A stretch of 64,000 nt of DNA from Bugulina stolonifera (taxonomy: Eukaryota > Bryozoa > Gymnolaemata > Cheilostomatida > Bugulidae). The position numbers and the translations under genes are program-made. Numbering within the stretch: the stretch's first letter is position 1; each line of letters starts with the position of its first letter. This document shows, one piece after another, positions 1-12,909 of the stretch. The stretch covers positions 25,459,233 through 25,523,232 of the forward strand of contig OW285188.1 in the NCBI GenBank assembly GCA_935421135.1, in the 5' to 3' direction. Below the pieces are notes generated by a model. The model saw only the letters and a program-made list of their open reading frames with translations. It was not told the origin of the DNA and made no database searches.

Positions 1-2107
1 GAGACTGAGAGAGTAGAATAGGGATACGGCCTATTAAGAGGTGTCACTGAGTTAAAGTTGTACTGAGAGATCATTGCAAAGTATATATAAGTATGTAAAC
101 AGATACCTCTACACAAACTTTCTTCAGAGATAAATGCTCAACGTAATAATATATATTATAGTATAGTAGTATTGTAAAGAGAATCCACTTAATCTCAAGC
201 ATATACACCCACTAAGGCAGGTGCATGTGATCATATAATATATGTAGCTTTGGTATATCCTATCTGTACCTCTTAGTGGGCTATAGGTGATTAATTATTC
301 TATAACTAAATTATCTGTAGACTTACATAAGTATTACATGATTGTATTGTTATGCTTTCCCAATATATTTTGCAATACAACTTTTGCGTAATAATTGTGA
401 ATTCTGATGCTATGATGTGGTGTGCAAGTCAACTAGGGATATTTGCAGAAATAGCCGTAGCCAAATATATTCCATCATAGCTGAAGTCAGATCAGTATGG
501 AAACTCAGAATTGAGTTAATTGTCATGTGAAGCCTTGGAAATAGCTGATGGTTGGCTAATGCTTACAGGTTATTTGAAGGAACAAACCAAATCACAGAAT
601 AAATTGTTACTGAATTCCTACAGTATATTATGACAGCTAAAAGTCCAATACTCATACCCTAATCTATTAAATGTATCTACTAACTATCCACTATTTATTA
701 AACATCTGTATGCCAGATCAAAACTAGTAGAGATTAGAACTGGAAGTTATTATCATGAGGAACCTTGTTCTGTAATGGGTAAAGCTGTACAAATATAATA
801 TTGTTATAATAAAGCTATGGTAAAGGGTTTGGGGTTACCCATAATCTTTCTCAGTAGGAGTTTTAACATACATGTATAAAATGTCATTTCATGCCCATGG
901 ATACAAGGGATACTGCAAACGAAGAAACGTTATTATACAATGTACATATCAATTCTTTTCCCAACCTGCATCATGCTGTAGCTACTAATGCAGTCTGCTA
1001 AGCAATTAGGTCATGTGACCTTAATTTTATTTACTCAGCCTTTTATTTCTAGGAGCACACAACTCCAACTCAGAATGAAACAGCACACCAGTCTGAGTAG
1101 AACAACAAGGGTGTTAAAATCAATATTAATTTGTTTGTATTTAAGTACAACACTTGAACATGTGATATGTACACAGAGATTACAGTTTATTACAAACAAC
1201 TTACACTACACTAGACTGCACCTTATTTATGTAATTAGTTGGAATTATCAAATTGATTGCGTCTATCTACTGCAAAGCCCTAAAGATTATGCATATGCTA
1301 GGATGACTCCCCGCTGTCTCTCTCTCTATATATGTATATATATATTGTAGTTGAACATAATGATATAGAATCAGAAAAATCACTTCGATGACATAGTGAA
1401 TATGAGTATAAGACATATTTATTATTTAATTTATTATTAAGTTTATTATTTAGTTTGTTGTTGATACTGCACCAACCATGAATGCTCACTGTGCATGTAT
1501 CATGGTGTGCATATGGCATAGTAAACTATCGTTAATGGGCATCTAAGTGGCAAAGAATTATAACAATTAAGCGCAGTGTAGAGATGCATAACATCGTTGT
1601 TAATTTCCCACATTTAGTTTTACTCCTCGTTGTATATAAGGCTAAAGGTGTGGTTTTACTAATAAGATTCAATGTACAATGTAGGTTCTTTATTGACATT
1701 ACTACACTTCATTCAGTTGACACAGTTTTGTATATTTACTCTCGAGTCTAGACCCATACACACAGGACATGCATGTACATTGTACATTAGACATGTACAT
1801 GCATGATACATACACACACATGCCTGTACAGTTATATACTATCTAGATATATGATTACAGTTCTATGCAGCTTATTGGAGCCCACTATCATATATTATTC
1901 TTTTTCATCTGTCAGTGCTAAACCTAGGTTCCCAGCCAGTTCCCAGTTAACTGATTAAAAAGAATTAATGCAGGGGTGGATTACTCCCTAATGCACCTGC
2001 ATAACTCTTACATAATTATGTAATAAAATGGTTTCCAACACTATTGTCTATCAACTCCGAATCCTATTTCTCTGGGCACTATTACCAATACAGCAATCCA
2101 TACTATA

Positions 2108-2146
2108 AGCTCCCTCCCCCTCCCCCCCCCCCCCCCCCCCCCCCCC
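2108..2146. repeat. Poly-C run
   Basis: An almost pure run of cytosines (CTCCC start, then more than 25 C). Such runs are length-unstable and often mis-sized in assemblies. No gene is nearby. Confidence 0.9.
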
Positions 2147-3484
2147 ATAAGCATAGCCATTGCCTTGCCATAACTGTACCACAAGCTATAAAAATCTAAC
2201 TGTTGCTGTCACTTGTCAGATCAGCCAACCTTTACAGTATAGTTTAACACAGTAACAGCCAAGGTTAATATGTCATTTCAACTGTCTACCAGGTGACACT
2301 ATGACTTGAACTAATCAAAGGGGCAAGTAGAGGACTTTACAAATAATATACGGCTTCATGGACAACTAGCAGTCTATCATTGTGTTATTAATGCATAGTT
2401 AAAAAATGTGTAAGATACAGTGTATATGCTAATTCTTAATTAAATCTTACAGTACTTACAATTACATACAGGGCAGTAATAGGCCTAAGGTTATTTTTGA
2501 ACATGGTAGACAACGTAGCAAATTACGCTCTGAAATAGAGGCTGGATAGGCTATATATATACAAAATTTAATTAAATATGCTACATGTAATTAAATTTTG
2601 GTGGTTTTCCAGGATAGCAACCAATGCCCAGCTAGAGCAATAATACCTATATACAGTCATGTACATGTGTGTATGTATGCCTATATATATATATGTGTGT
2701 ATATATATCAGTGCATGTAAACCTACAGTGTTTATACATGTATACCTACAGTGTTTATACATGTGTGCATGTATGTGTGTATGTATGCGTGTACAGCTAT
2801 GATCTGCAGGTAAACGCATCCACAAGTACAATGTTATCACTCATTTGAAAGCAGTGCCGTGACACTGGTCTTTTGCTCGGCATCAACCCAATATGAATAG
2901 GTGTCAGCATTGTATAGAGTTACTATGGCATTATAATTATGTTGGATATGCTGAACTTGAATAATTGTAGCTTCAGAATATAATACATGTATACATACAC
3001 ATGATATACTCATACACATGATACACATACACATGATATACATACAGATATACATAATAATGTACATGTGCATGCTTGCTTTGCTTTTGTTACTGCCATG
3101 TGTAATAACACGTAACATCACTGCTGTGTAGTAACACGTAATACCACTACTGTGTATTCATACTCATTTCACCAAAACGATGAAAAAGACAGACCCAAAT
3201 TTTAGTCACAGTTTAGTTTTTAGCAAGGATAGACACTAACACATGAGCCCAGGTTAGTCCCAAAGTATCATCTCTCTGTGAGAGCTAGGGATGGTTTATT
3301 TTGACCAAGCGAAGCTACAGGCTGTTAGCATATTTCAAGATGTGTCAAGCAACCTCCCCATTAATTTGATCTGTGCTTGGGTTGGTCCAAGGGCCACAGT
3401 CACCTATAATAATAATTATAAGGAAGTAGATGTAGGATTACTTACAGTTTTTTCGATCTTGACTGCAACACCCTACAAAACCAT

Positions 3485-3928
3485 AGTATTACAGTACATA
3501 CATGTACACGTAAGTAAAACAGTACATACATGTACACGTAAGTATTGCAGTGCATACATGTACACGTAAGTATTACAGTACATACAAAATGTACACATAA
3601 GTATTACAGTACATACATGTACACGTAAGTATTGCAGTACATACAAAATGTACACATAAGTATTACAGTACATACATGTACACGTAAGTATTGCAGTACA
3701 TACATGTACACGTAAGTATTACAGTACGTACATGTACACGTAAGTATTACAGTACATACATGTACACGTAAGTATTGCAGTACATACATGTACACGTAAG
3801 TATTGCAGTACATACATGTACACGTAAGTATTGCGGTACATACATGTACACGTAAGTATTGCGGTACATACATGTACACGTAAGTATTACAGTACATACA
3901 TGTACACGTAAGTATTGCAGTACATACA
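3485..3928. repeat. 28-bp minisatellite carrying GTAAGTAT in most units
   Basis: About fifteen tandem copies of a 28-bp unit built on CAGTACATACATGTACACG followed by TAAGTATT; two copies are 30 bp with an AAAATG variant. Every unit has the palindrome TACATGTA. About thirteen carry CGTAAGTA, which matches the core of a 5' splice site. The open frames on the minus strand here are only the repeat translated and are not genes. Confidence 0.95.
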
Positions 3929-5796
3929 AGTCCCAAAATTGATGTTTAAGCATATTTCAGCATTAAAACCAAGCTTAGCTAAGCTCTATGTTTACTCAGA
4001 TTTAAACCCCACATACATACAGTACAAAACTACAGCTGACTCCTATATAGTGCAGTAAGCCCACCTGTGAGGTAAAGTAATTACCATAGCTTGTTACAAA
4101 ATCCTCTGATTAAGCTCCTACTCTAGGCTACTTACCAATTGTGTTACAGCAAATACTTGCTGCTTTTTAAAATATTAAACTATGTATAATATAGCTATAT
4201 AGCTGCATGTATGGTCTGTTTAAACCAGAAATTATTTAAATCAGTTTGAAAGCAGATGTTAATATTTAATAGCCATGGAAATTATTTGCGAGTTTGTCAC
4301 CCGCGAAATTCGCAAAAGTTAAAACTCGCAAAATATATCTGCTTTTAGGGTAATCAGACCTGTTCATGTATTTTCGCAACATGCTATGCTCGCTTGTATA
4401 ACTTATCATGCACATTGTATTCAAAATGTGTGTCTGTACAAACAGTTGGATCAAGCGGAGCCTCAGGTGCAATCCAAACCCCAGTTAGGAAAAGGCTATT
4501 TCTATTATAGATGTGGAGCCAAGTCTTTGGCTGCTTATAAATAAATTGCGAGAACAATTTAAAATACAAGTTGTGTAAAACTACCAACTACACGGTGTAT
4601 CCATGCCTTAGCCAACCATGGACCAAAATATTGAATATTTCAATGTTGCAATCAAATTAATTTGCATACAAATTGTATATTAGTCCTACACGTTCCTTAG
4701 CATAATTCATACTACATGCATCTAGCTACTCAGTTCAATATTTCTTCATATAAGAATAATCACAAGAATATTTAGTACCTGCATTTTTGGAAATCTTAAA
4801 AGAAATATTGTCTAATATGGCAGCCCTTTTATATCTCCCAGCCAAAGCTAAATCAGTACTGCTGCTGTCAGTATTGACAACTGAACTCATGGCAGCCTAT
4901 ATCAGTGTACTAGATGGTGTAATATAATTATACATCAGATATGGTATAATATGTTAGATATGATAGGTTTAGCTCACACCTACCTGGTTTTTTATTGGTT
5001 TGAATGAATACATCTTCTGGTTGATTGTGTAATTGCTGCACAGATTCAAGTATCTAGCTTTAGTGGCAGCACCACTTAGTGCTCTAGTATATCTATGCAG
5101 TAGTAAGTGTCGTGTGCATGGAAGGCAGCATTGTCACAAAAACAGCCATTATGGTAGAGAGAATATAAATATGACAGCTTCCTGACACTATACTTCTAAG
5201 TGTAGTCAAGAACACAGTAGTATAGGAGATCAATAGCAGTGTAGTAATTCAATCCCTACAATACCACCCTCCATAGCCTCTTCGTACTCTATTTGTCCAA
5301 ATATTGATCATATAAAATTATGAACTTAATTATTCTCATACTTTGTATATTTCATGAGGTTATTATCTTGTGTTCAACTGCATTTTATTCCCAGAAAGGT
5401 GTATGGCACCGCTATCAATATAAATAAATAACTCCACTTGTCGCCGTGGATAAAAACTGTTATGTATGTCCATATTGAGGAAACAATGGGGGAATAAATG
5501 TTAAAATAATAATATTCCCATAGCTCTAGCTCGCAACCAGCGTTTAGTATTGTTTTAATTTCAAAGTATGTTTACCAGTACACTAATCTGGTTCTGCATG
5601 AAATAGTAGCACTCACAGCGGAGATAAATATACATGTAAATTATGCCTATAACAACAGTGCATACCTAAGCCTTTGCTCCATCAATTACTGTCGAATATA
5701 CAAGTAATACATGTAGAGGCAAGCATTGCAGTTAGTGCTCATTATAATAGTATATACATGTACAATATAATATATTGTGTTCCTTGTTTAAAAATA

Positions 5797-5970
5797 CAGT
5801 GAAACTTGCTCAATTAAAACTTCAAGGGACTGGTATAATTGGTTTGAATTAGGCCTGAGTTTGAATTGTAAGATCACGTCACTTAAATTGAAGCCATTTA
5901 TATAGTGCTCAGCAGGGACCAGCAGAGACGTTTTTGAATTATCCGAGACTGAATTAAGCAAGTTCCACTG
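5797..5970. mobile_element. MITE, pogo/Tigger (Tc1-mariner) type
   Basis: A 174-bp non-coding element with imperfect terminal inverted repeats. It starts CAGTGAAACTTGCTCAATT and ends with the reverse complement of CAGTGGAACTTGCTTAATT, with the dinucleotide TA on both outer edges. CAGTGGAAC-type ends and TA target duplications are typical of pogo/Tigger elements. There is no transposase, so it would depend on one elsewhere. A related single end lies near 16.73-16.75 kb. Confidence 0.7.
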
Positions 5971-7306
5971 TACATCATACAATGTGCATGTATTTACAGT
6001 GTAATACTGCCAGCGTATAATGCATTTTAGTGTACATAGTGCTACCAATCAACCTATGAATAGGTGCAACACAGCAGGAAGATTTGGCAGGCCACCTATC
6101 TACAAGGTTAGCAAAGTTTGCAGATGAGAATTCTTTGTATTCCAACTTCTAATTTTTACTTGATTCCGTCAAGTCTGGGGCTATATAATTTTGATGGGTG
6201 TAAACAAGCTCCTAGCAGAATTATTTTTACATTCAAATATTTGTAAGCTAAATGGTTTATTTGCAGGTAATTACCAGGTAGTAGTAGGTAGATCAAGCAA
6301 ATCAGCAAATCTTAGTGTTTTAGGTAGTTGTGCCCTCTTTCCAAGAGAGGACAATTTCAAACATTTAGCTTTTTCTGTTGAATGTTCTACCAGCACGAAG
6401 TTATTGCCTTATCTTCTTAATAAGGAGTTCTTATAATCCTTAATCAACAGTATAATACAATGCTACCACCGTACTTCATTGTGCTTCTTCCTGCGTGGTC
6501 TCCTCATTAGTCAGCTATCTGACACCTGTCAACAAAAGACGAAGGTTTGAACATTTACATGTACATGATGGTTTCACCCCACTTCTTATTTGGAAAGCAA
6601 CAGTAGAACAAGCACTTTGCTGACAAGCTATAAAAATAGCAAAGTATCCCGTATAAAATACACCTTGGCTAGGCAGAGACTATTACATGTATGAATACAT
6701 CAATTTGAATCTTTTACTTTGCAAGCGATTTTGGTGGTGAAATAATCCCATTGCTTTAGAATTGCTCTAGAATATATGAATTACAATTTTATCTACAAAT
6801 ACATGGGTCACTTTAAGTGGAAGTCAGGAAGTATCAGTTTAGATTATTTTGTAAAGAGAAGGGTTGAGACTTGAGATTGTGCCTTGTAATAAATAAATAC
6901 ATGCATATCACATCATGACTTGCACTTTCACACATTTAACAATATTCTTCTCTCTGTAAAACTAACACAAGACCTATACTGTTGTTTGAAGGGGGCCGTA
7001 GAACTAGCTCGACGGTCATTCTTCAGCCATCTCAAAACAAATAGTAAATAAAACAGTTTAGGTCAATCTGCATGTAGTTCTCCATGGCGCATTAACAAAG
7101 GCGAGGTGAAGTGCATTTCTTACTACTACTTGTTATCAGCAATGTTTAATATTATTGCTCCATTTAAACCAATACTTATTAGCCAACAGTAGTTGGTGAC
7201 TGATACATGTAAAGCAGATTTCTGCTCCAATATTATTAATATATATTACACACTGCTTTGCCATAGGCCTTTCATTGAATATAATCTTCTGCAGTAGTGA
7301 CAGAAA

Positions 7307-10300
7307 ATGGGGAAGTCAGGTGGGCACAGCACAGCTCTGCTGGTAGTAGGAGTTATCCAACTGCTGTTAAGTAAGCATTCTAACATTCTGTATCATTGTG
7401 GAATTCAGAATTAGTTATCTACCATGACAATGAACCTGAACGTATTATTTGGCAATAAGAGATTTTACAGTTTTTAGTTCAAGTATCCAGAAGGAAGTTG
7501 GGCAAGTTGGTTAGTTACTTATACAAATATATTTTGCTTTGCTTTGTTGATAAATTGTACAGCACAACTAAGTTTACATTCAGATATAAGTTTTGTATTT
7601 ACATGTACATTGTAAGTATATGTCTTCAGCACTTTCGCTGTTTGGTGTCTGTATTTGGACCCAAATTTTGCTACCCAAGGAATTGCTGGCGTCTGACTAT
7701 CTAACACTTGGCAGCTATGGAGCATCTGCTTTGGTAAGTATATACAACGTAGTACACAAATACTCTCATGTACATATGTTTATCACTCAACAGCCTACAG
7801 CATAAGATGTGGACATGGGACTTTAAAGATCTTGTAGAACATGGAATTCAGCTGCTGAAATTATCATTCATTCTAATAAGTTGCTAGTTATTATCCAGTA
7901 GAGCCTTTACCTAAGACAATAACACTCCTGTTTTACATATACATGTCCAATGAAACAACTTGTTAATATTCGATTAAATTGGCTCGTTTGTACATGACTG
8001 TATATTCATTGGTCACGTCATAATCATCTTAGTAAGCTATCTATTGCAGTATTTGACTGTCAGCATATTAGCTATAGCTACAGGAAAGACAGGCCGTCCT
8101 AATCTGGTAAGTCTGCCCCTTATTTCTACTGTGTGGTAAGCCTGGTAGCACAAAGATAGAGTTCAAATATCCAAATATATTTTAGCATCGTCTCACAGTG
8201 TAGTGCATTGTATTGTATGTATCTCAACTCGAGCATAAGGTAGATTATAGCACATAATGTATATATAGGGCTAGAGGTCTACTAACTAGGTTTATGTGAC
8301 AAATACACTCCCACCCCAGGATTAAATCACAAATAGTTCACTATTATTGGGCCTACTAGACTAGGCACCACTGAGCATTGAATGCATATCACGCAGTAGC
8401 AGTAGGAAACTTTGAGAAAAGCTTTGTTCTTTCCCCAAACTGAAGCTGGAGAAGTTGCTTTCTCTACATATTATTGGTGACCGCCAACCCAAACCACAAA
8501 CAAGGATCTAAAGCTTGCCAAATTTTTTCCCTACTGTACCTATAACAGAAAATTTCACACATGGTAAATACATTTCTTCTGCAGTAGAGACCTTGTTATT
8601 TACTTTAAGCTTGATAATAAAATTTCTATTTTAAGATTAGATTATTAATATTGTTAATCATAATTAGCTAGTACTCAACTGTTGTTAGTTAGACTACCTT
8701 CTAACCTTGCAATGGATGATGAAATTCTTAGTCTACAGCATGCAGCCTCAGACTGGTTATGTAGACACACATTTGGGAGGCAGTTGCAATTCTACATAGT
8801 TTTAATAATTATCAGCTAGCAGAGACTGAAAGATAACTTTAGAACCAAGAATTATACTAAACCCAATGTCGTGATATTCCAGCAACTCCATGCAGTTGGA
8901 CCAATGGTTTACCGTAAATTAACTCTTTTCTGTAGCATGTTGCAACGATAGTCTGCTCTGTATTGGCCATCATTGCTGCCCTTGCCACTACCATCTCCTC
9001 CGTTGTTTTAATGATTGATCTCTTCCATCTTCTTGCTGTTTTTGGTGATGTACTCATTAATGTTACATTGTAAGTATTTAACCTACAATCATAATATAAG
9101 GTGTCTTCGCAAAGGTGGGTCGACCTACAACAAAGAGAGTCTGAAATTTAGAATTGTCCTTTCTTTGTGGCGACCCCATCGACCCACCGTCGCAAAGGCA
9201 TCTACTACTATTATACTCGTATATTACTATATAGTAGCAAAATACATGTACATGTAATACATAAGTTTAGCTAAAAGCAAGTCCACTAGACACAATGCAT
9301 TTCTGTAGCAATTGTAAAGATGAGTTTTACTCATAAATATCATGGGAAGTTGATACAATGTTTATACGTTTATCATCTACAGCTCTTTTCACTGCTGTTA
9401 ATTTGTTCGGTAGCAACAACTAAATAAAGTGCATTTTTGCAACAGTTCCAATTAGGAGCAGAAGTGTCTAAATTTGGATAGGGCTAGTTCTTTGTCAAAA
9501 CTAAAGTGACAACAGTTGTCTTCTCCAAATGTCTTTGAGTACATCAACGTAGTTTCAATGATAGCAAAGTTAAATTCTTCTACATTTATCTATGCAGTTG
9601 CAGGATGATTCCCATCAAACCACACAGAGTTAATAGAACTAAGTACCATCATCTGCAGGAGAAGTTGTCCTCTCTATTCATTTTTGAGCACTCAAGCCAA
9701 CTCAGATCAAAAGCACAAATTTCAAGTTACAAAAAATTACAACTAAGTTCATTGGTGCATCTATATAGAGGAGGACAACAAACCACTTTGCCCTCTCTGT
9801 TATAGTAACAATGGCAGTTCGAAAAAATGGTAATACATCTATCAACAGTCGTGATTTATAATAATTATTATTGTCCTTTTTGCTTCAGATATAAGCTTCG
9901 TCTTACACTTTTGGCCATAAACGGAGCAAGTTTTCTGCTCCTGATAACACTGTCATGCCTGGCCTGCTTTGGAAGAAATAGAAATCAAGTATGTAATATA
10001 CACGTATATTCTTTATTGACCAGCTGATAGGTTGCGTCCACTTGGCTTACATTTTATCAAGTAATAATATGAAATCTCCATGAATGTGAGCCATCAATCT
10101 ATATTAAGCTGCCTCAAAGCATGCTCCAGCATTGTAAACTCCCATCACCACCATATTCTACTCTACTCTACTCTACTCTAAGTATAAACACTTTACTCCA
10201 TAGAATCCCACAACTTTTATAATTTTGTAACAGGTAGCAAATGTGGAAGCTGAAGCTAACAGTAAACCAGGGCCTCAGACTAAACCTCAAAGACAACCAC

Positions 10301-10431
10301 AAACTCAACAGTCTGGACAACTACGATCTCAACCAAGACAACCGCAACCAAAACCCCAACCAAGGTCAATGCGATCCACAAGAGAGACTGGAGAGATACC
10401 ACCTGGGTATGTAAGGGCTCCTCCAATGTAA
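7307..10431 (+). CDS. Four-pass membrane protein, MS4A/CD20-like
   Basis: Six exons joined in phase: 7307-7370, 7630-7733, 8050-8106, 8936-9069, 9889-9988, 10234-10431 (218 aa). Four hydrophobic segments are visible: about residues 10-35 (ALLVVGVIQLLL onward), 50-70 (LGSYGASALYLTVSILAIA), 80-108 (VATIVCSVLAIIAALATTISS), and 132-153 (LLAINGASFLLLITLSCLAC). The last exon encodes a hydrophilic tail very rich in Pro, Gln and Lys. The VGVIQLLL start, the LGSYG...SILAIA second segment and the small-residue third segment resemble the MS4A family of plasma-membrane proteins (known family trait: four passes, cytosolic ends). The start is the first ATG in frame, with CAGAAAATGG context. The family call is by pattern only; another tetraspan family is possible. 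No function is inferred. Confidence 0.65.
9100..9206. mobile_element. Foldback (MITE-like) element in intron 4 of the four-pass gene
   Basis: About 107 bp reads as an imperfect palindrome from end to end. The left arm (AGGTGTCTTCGCAAAGGTGGG, then TCGACC) pairs with the right arm, whose reverse complement begins AGATGCCTTTGCGACGGTGGG. The inner CAAAGA...CTGAAATTTAGAATTG also pairs with its partner. It has no coding capacity and lies between exons 4 and 5. It is probably a short non-autonomous DNA element; I see no clear target duplication. Confidence 0.5.
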
Positions 10432-12238
10432 CTTGGAAGGGAGGCCTCAACTGAGAACACAAAAACGCCCACCTCAATATGACCTCATCTTTAAATAGTA
10501 GCATAGTCAGGGGAGCCATATAGCATTCACTGTCCATCTCTGGTGGGTTGTGAAGGAGAGCATTGGGTGTTAGCAGTATATTACCCATAATCGATATTGT
10601 GTAAACTGTAGCAATAATGTTTAAAGATTGTTTTATATTTTCTGCTGTTTTTAGCGTTATTCATCAGATTTAGTGTTCTAAGTCTGAATTATAGTTTATA
10701 TAATCAATTACATGGGTATGCTTGTGAGTGTAAAACAAAATATAGTATAAATTTTATACCTCGCTCCTCTCGCTCACCTTGCCAACACGGTGACAAATGG
10801 AATTGTCTTTTCTTTCGCTATTGTAGCGACATTATACAGTCTTGTGGTCTATTTTATGTTGAGAGCAGTGGTTGGCAGTTGGAGGATGCTACCCATTGAG
10901 CACTGAGTTATGTGAGAGTGGTTGTATTGTATCACTTAATTACTTGCACATGCTCGGCAGTTCTCTCTCTTTGATCGTTTTTCTTTTCAGGGTCACAGAC
11001 CTATTTTTCCTTCTTACTTTTTTAAGTATTCTCAATAAGCACTGCTTATTATTGCAGACAATACAATCATGATAATGTAGGAAAAATATAGTGGTGTGAA
11101 ACTGGAAAGATACATTACTATATTATGATAATGATAGGTCCCTCTGACTTGCTCATCATCCCTGAGAGGTTGCGGAAACAGGTGTTGCTGTGCTAATAAA
11201 TTTACATACATGTAGGTCTAACATACTCTAAACTTTTGGCATGTACAATGTACAATAAGAAAAAAGAACAGCACGGAAGCCAGAGCAAAAATAGTTGAAG
11301 GAAAGATAAATCACTTAATGTCAGTCAATGATAATAACCCGTCCTTTGGCAGGAGTTGTCTTTTCAACAACATATTTACCAACTGCTCGAAAACGTTGTT
11401 GTACTGATTCTCTAAGGGCTTCATAATGACTTACTTGTAATTATAAAACTTATTTTTCTCGACAGATATCATTGTATAGCCTCTTATTATCTAGATATTT
11501 TTGAAAATGAGACCCATAGAGTTAACTCTATGGTTACCTCTATGATGAGACCTTTCTTTTGTGGCGCACACGCTAACAAGAGACCAAACTTGAAGAAAAA
11601 GCCGTGAAGCCCACATAGTAGTGTATGTATTAGTAGTAGTAATCTTTATTTTTGTACCTCTAAATGCAGGCAAATTGGTTGTAAAATAACAGTCATGTGA
11701 GAATATTAATTATATTATAATTTAATAATTAAACTTTATTTATTGAAAATAGAATATATATATATATTATTATGCAATTTAATTTGTGTCTTCTCTAGTT
11801 TGGTATTTTTGTATCTCGTCATGTTATCGGTGAGGGCTGATCTTTTATTCAATTATCATACTAAACTATGCTTATACTGATCGTCTTCAAAGATCAACCA
11901 ACTTCTGCAGATGAATTATTATAATTAATGATAATTATATTATAACTGAGTTTATTATCAAACGCCCGAAACACCACCAAGTTTTGTGTTCTCACTATCG
12001 ACGATGACTATTCACACCAGAAGTTCACTAATAATCTATGATTATTTATTAGTGAATTTCTTGTGTGAATTATATTTACCACCAAATACATGGTAATCAA
12101 GCTGTTAGGGGACCTGGTATTGTTAGGGCCAGTATTGCTAGAAATTATGGACAGTAGCGAATCCGTCTGCAGGAGTGGATTGTTTCATATAAATAATTTC
12201 TTTAAAACATAACAGTCAGGTATCTCCTACGCAGGAAA
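10432..12238. other. Spacer between the four-pass gene and MRPL36
   Basis: This holds the 3' flank of the four-pass gene and the upstream region of MRPL36. No coding frame was recognised. It contains a short palindrome around CATAGAGTTAACTCTATG near 11.51-11.53 kb, A+T-rich stretches at 11.70-11.78 kb, and an inverted repeat at 12.01-12.07 kb listed separately. Confidence 0.5.
12009..12071. repeat. Inverted repeat upstream of MRPL36
   Basis: Two arms of roughly 26 bp: TTCACACCAGAAGTTCACTA and the reverse complement of TTCACACAAGAAATTCACTA, each extended by an AATAAT-rich stretch, around a short loop. It lies about 170 bp before the MRPL36 start codon. It may be a tiny MITE or a structural element; the sequence does not tell which. 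Confidence 0.6.
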
Positions 12239-12771
12239 ATGTGGGGAACTCTTGGACAAGCCGTTAGACTGATTACAGTTTCGTGGAAACCGCCAGTGGT
12301 GATGAAGACTTGCCAAAATATCCCCATGGCAGCAAGTATTCAGTACAGAAATTATAAGGTTGGTATAGTCTAGTGAATGTAAATGCCAGTGTACCAGATA
12401 ATCAATGTTCCATCAATATTTGGGAGCAACCAGCTTTAGTTTAAAAAATATTCATGGTTATCTGTTGTGGCACTTTTGTAAGCATCTCAGAGTTATATCA
12501 AGGGCCGGGGCCACATGACTTCAGTAAACAGCTAGCCTTTGTTCTTCATTAAAACAGAGGAAGTTGCCTTTCTTTATATATGATATAATGCATGTCAACC
12601 CATCTTTAGGTCGCAGTATCACTACAGAAAAGATGCAAGGATTGTTACTTTGTTAGGAGAGGAGGCAGACTGTATATGGAGTGTAAATCCCATGGTAGAC
12701 ATAAAGCTATGCAAAAGATTAGCACTACTAAATATCAGCTTTATCTAACAGACAATCCTTGGTGGTCATAA
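12239..12771 (+). CDS. MRPL36: Mitochondrial large-subunit ribosomal protein bL36m
   Basis: Two exons, 12239-12358 and 12610-12771, joined in phase 0, give 93 aa. Exon 1 encodes a basic, Ser/Thr-containing N-terminus without acidic residues ([16 protein letters not shown]...), as expected of a mitochondrial targeting peptide. Exon 2 is the conserved bL36 core: [20 protein letters not shown] followed by [13 protein letters not shown]. It has the zinc-ribbon residues Cys-x2-Cys, a third Cys and a His. Bacterial bL36 is about 38 aa; animal mitochondrial versions add a leader, as here. The product would be part of the mitoribosomal 50S-like subunit. The gene ends 138 bp from the RPP30 stop codon on the other strand. 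Exon 1 is less conserved, so the start is the less certain part. Confidence 0.85.
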
Positions 12772-12909
12772 TACCTATGTGTTTATTAAGTTCTTTTGCA
12801 AATTTTATACAAAACTATTATTATAATAATTAGTTGTACCATTCTATATATATGTACATGTACATAAAATATAATATATACATCATTGTCCAAGTCTCCC
12901 TTACAGTGA

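Larger units (their letters stand above)
1..7306. other. Gene-poor spacer, no gene recognised
   Basis: No open frame here looks like a protein of a known family. The longer ones are repeat-encoded (3.4-3.9 kb) or low-complexity, and I could not join them through splice sites into a domain. What can be seen is A+T-rich DNA with many ACATGTA palindromes, a cytosine run near 2.1 kb, CATG/TATG-type microsatellites around 2.65-2.8 kb and 2.98-3.08 kb, a 28-bp minisatellite, and one MITE (each listed separately). Untranslated exons or long noncoding transcripts cannot be excluded. Confidence 0.6.

Noticed and set aside
988..1350. 120-codon plus-strand frame
   Set aside because: Low-complexity A+T-rich translation, no domain, no supporting neighbours or splice sites.
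3473..3953. Overlapping minus-strand frames rich in Cys-Thr-Tyr-Val repeats
   Set aside because: They are translations of the 28-bp minisatellite; all three frames stay open only because the unit lacks stops. No conserved domain or splice context.
6191..6436. 81-codon plus-strand frame
   Set aside because: Initially looked ordinary in composition, but has no recognisable motif and no partner exons; most likely chance.
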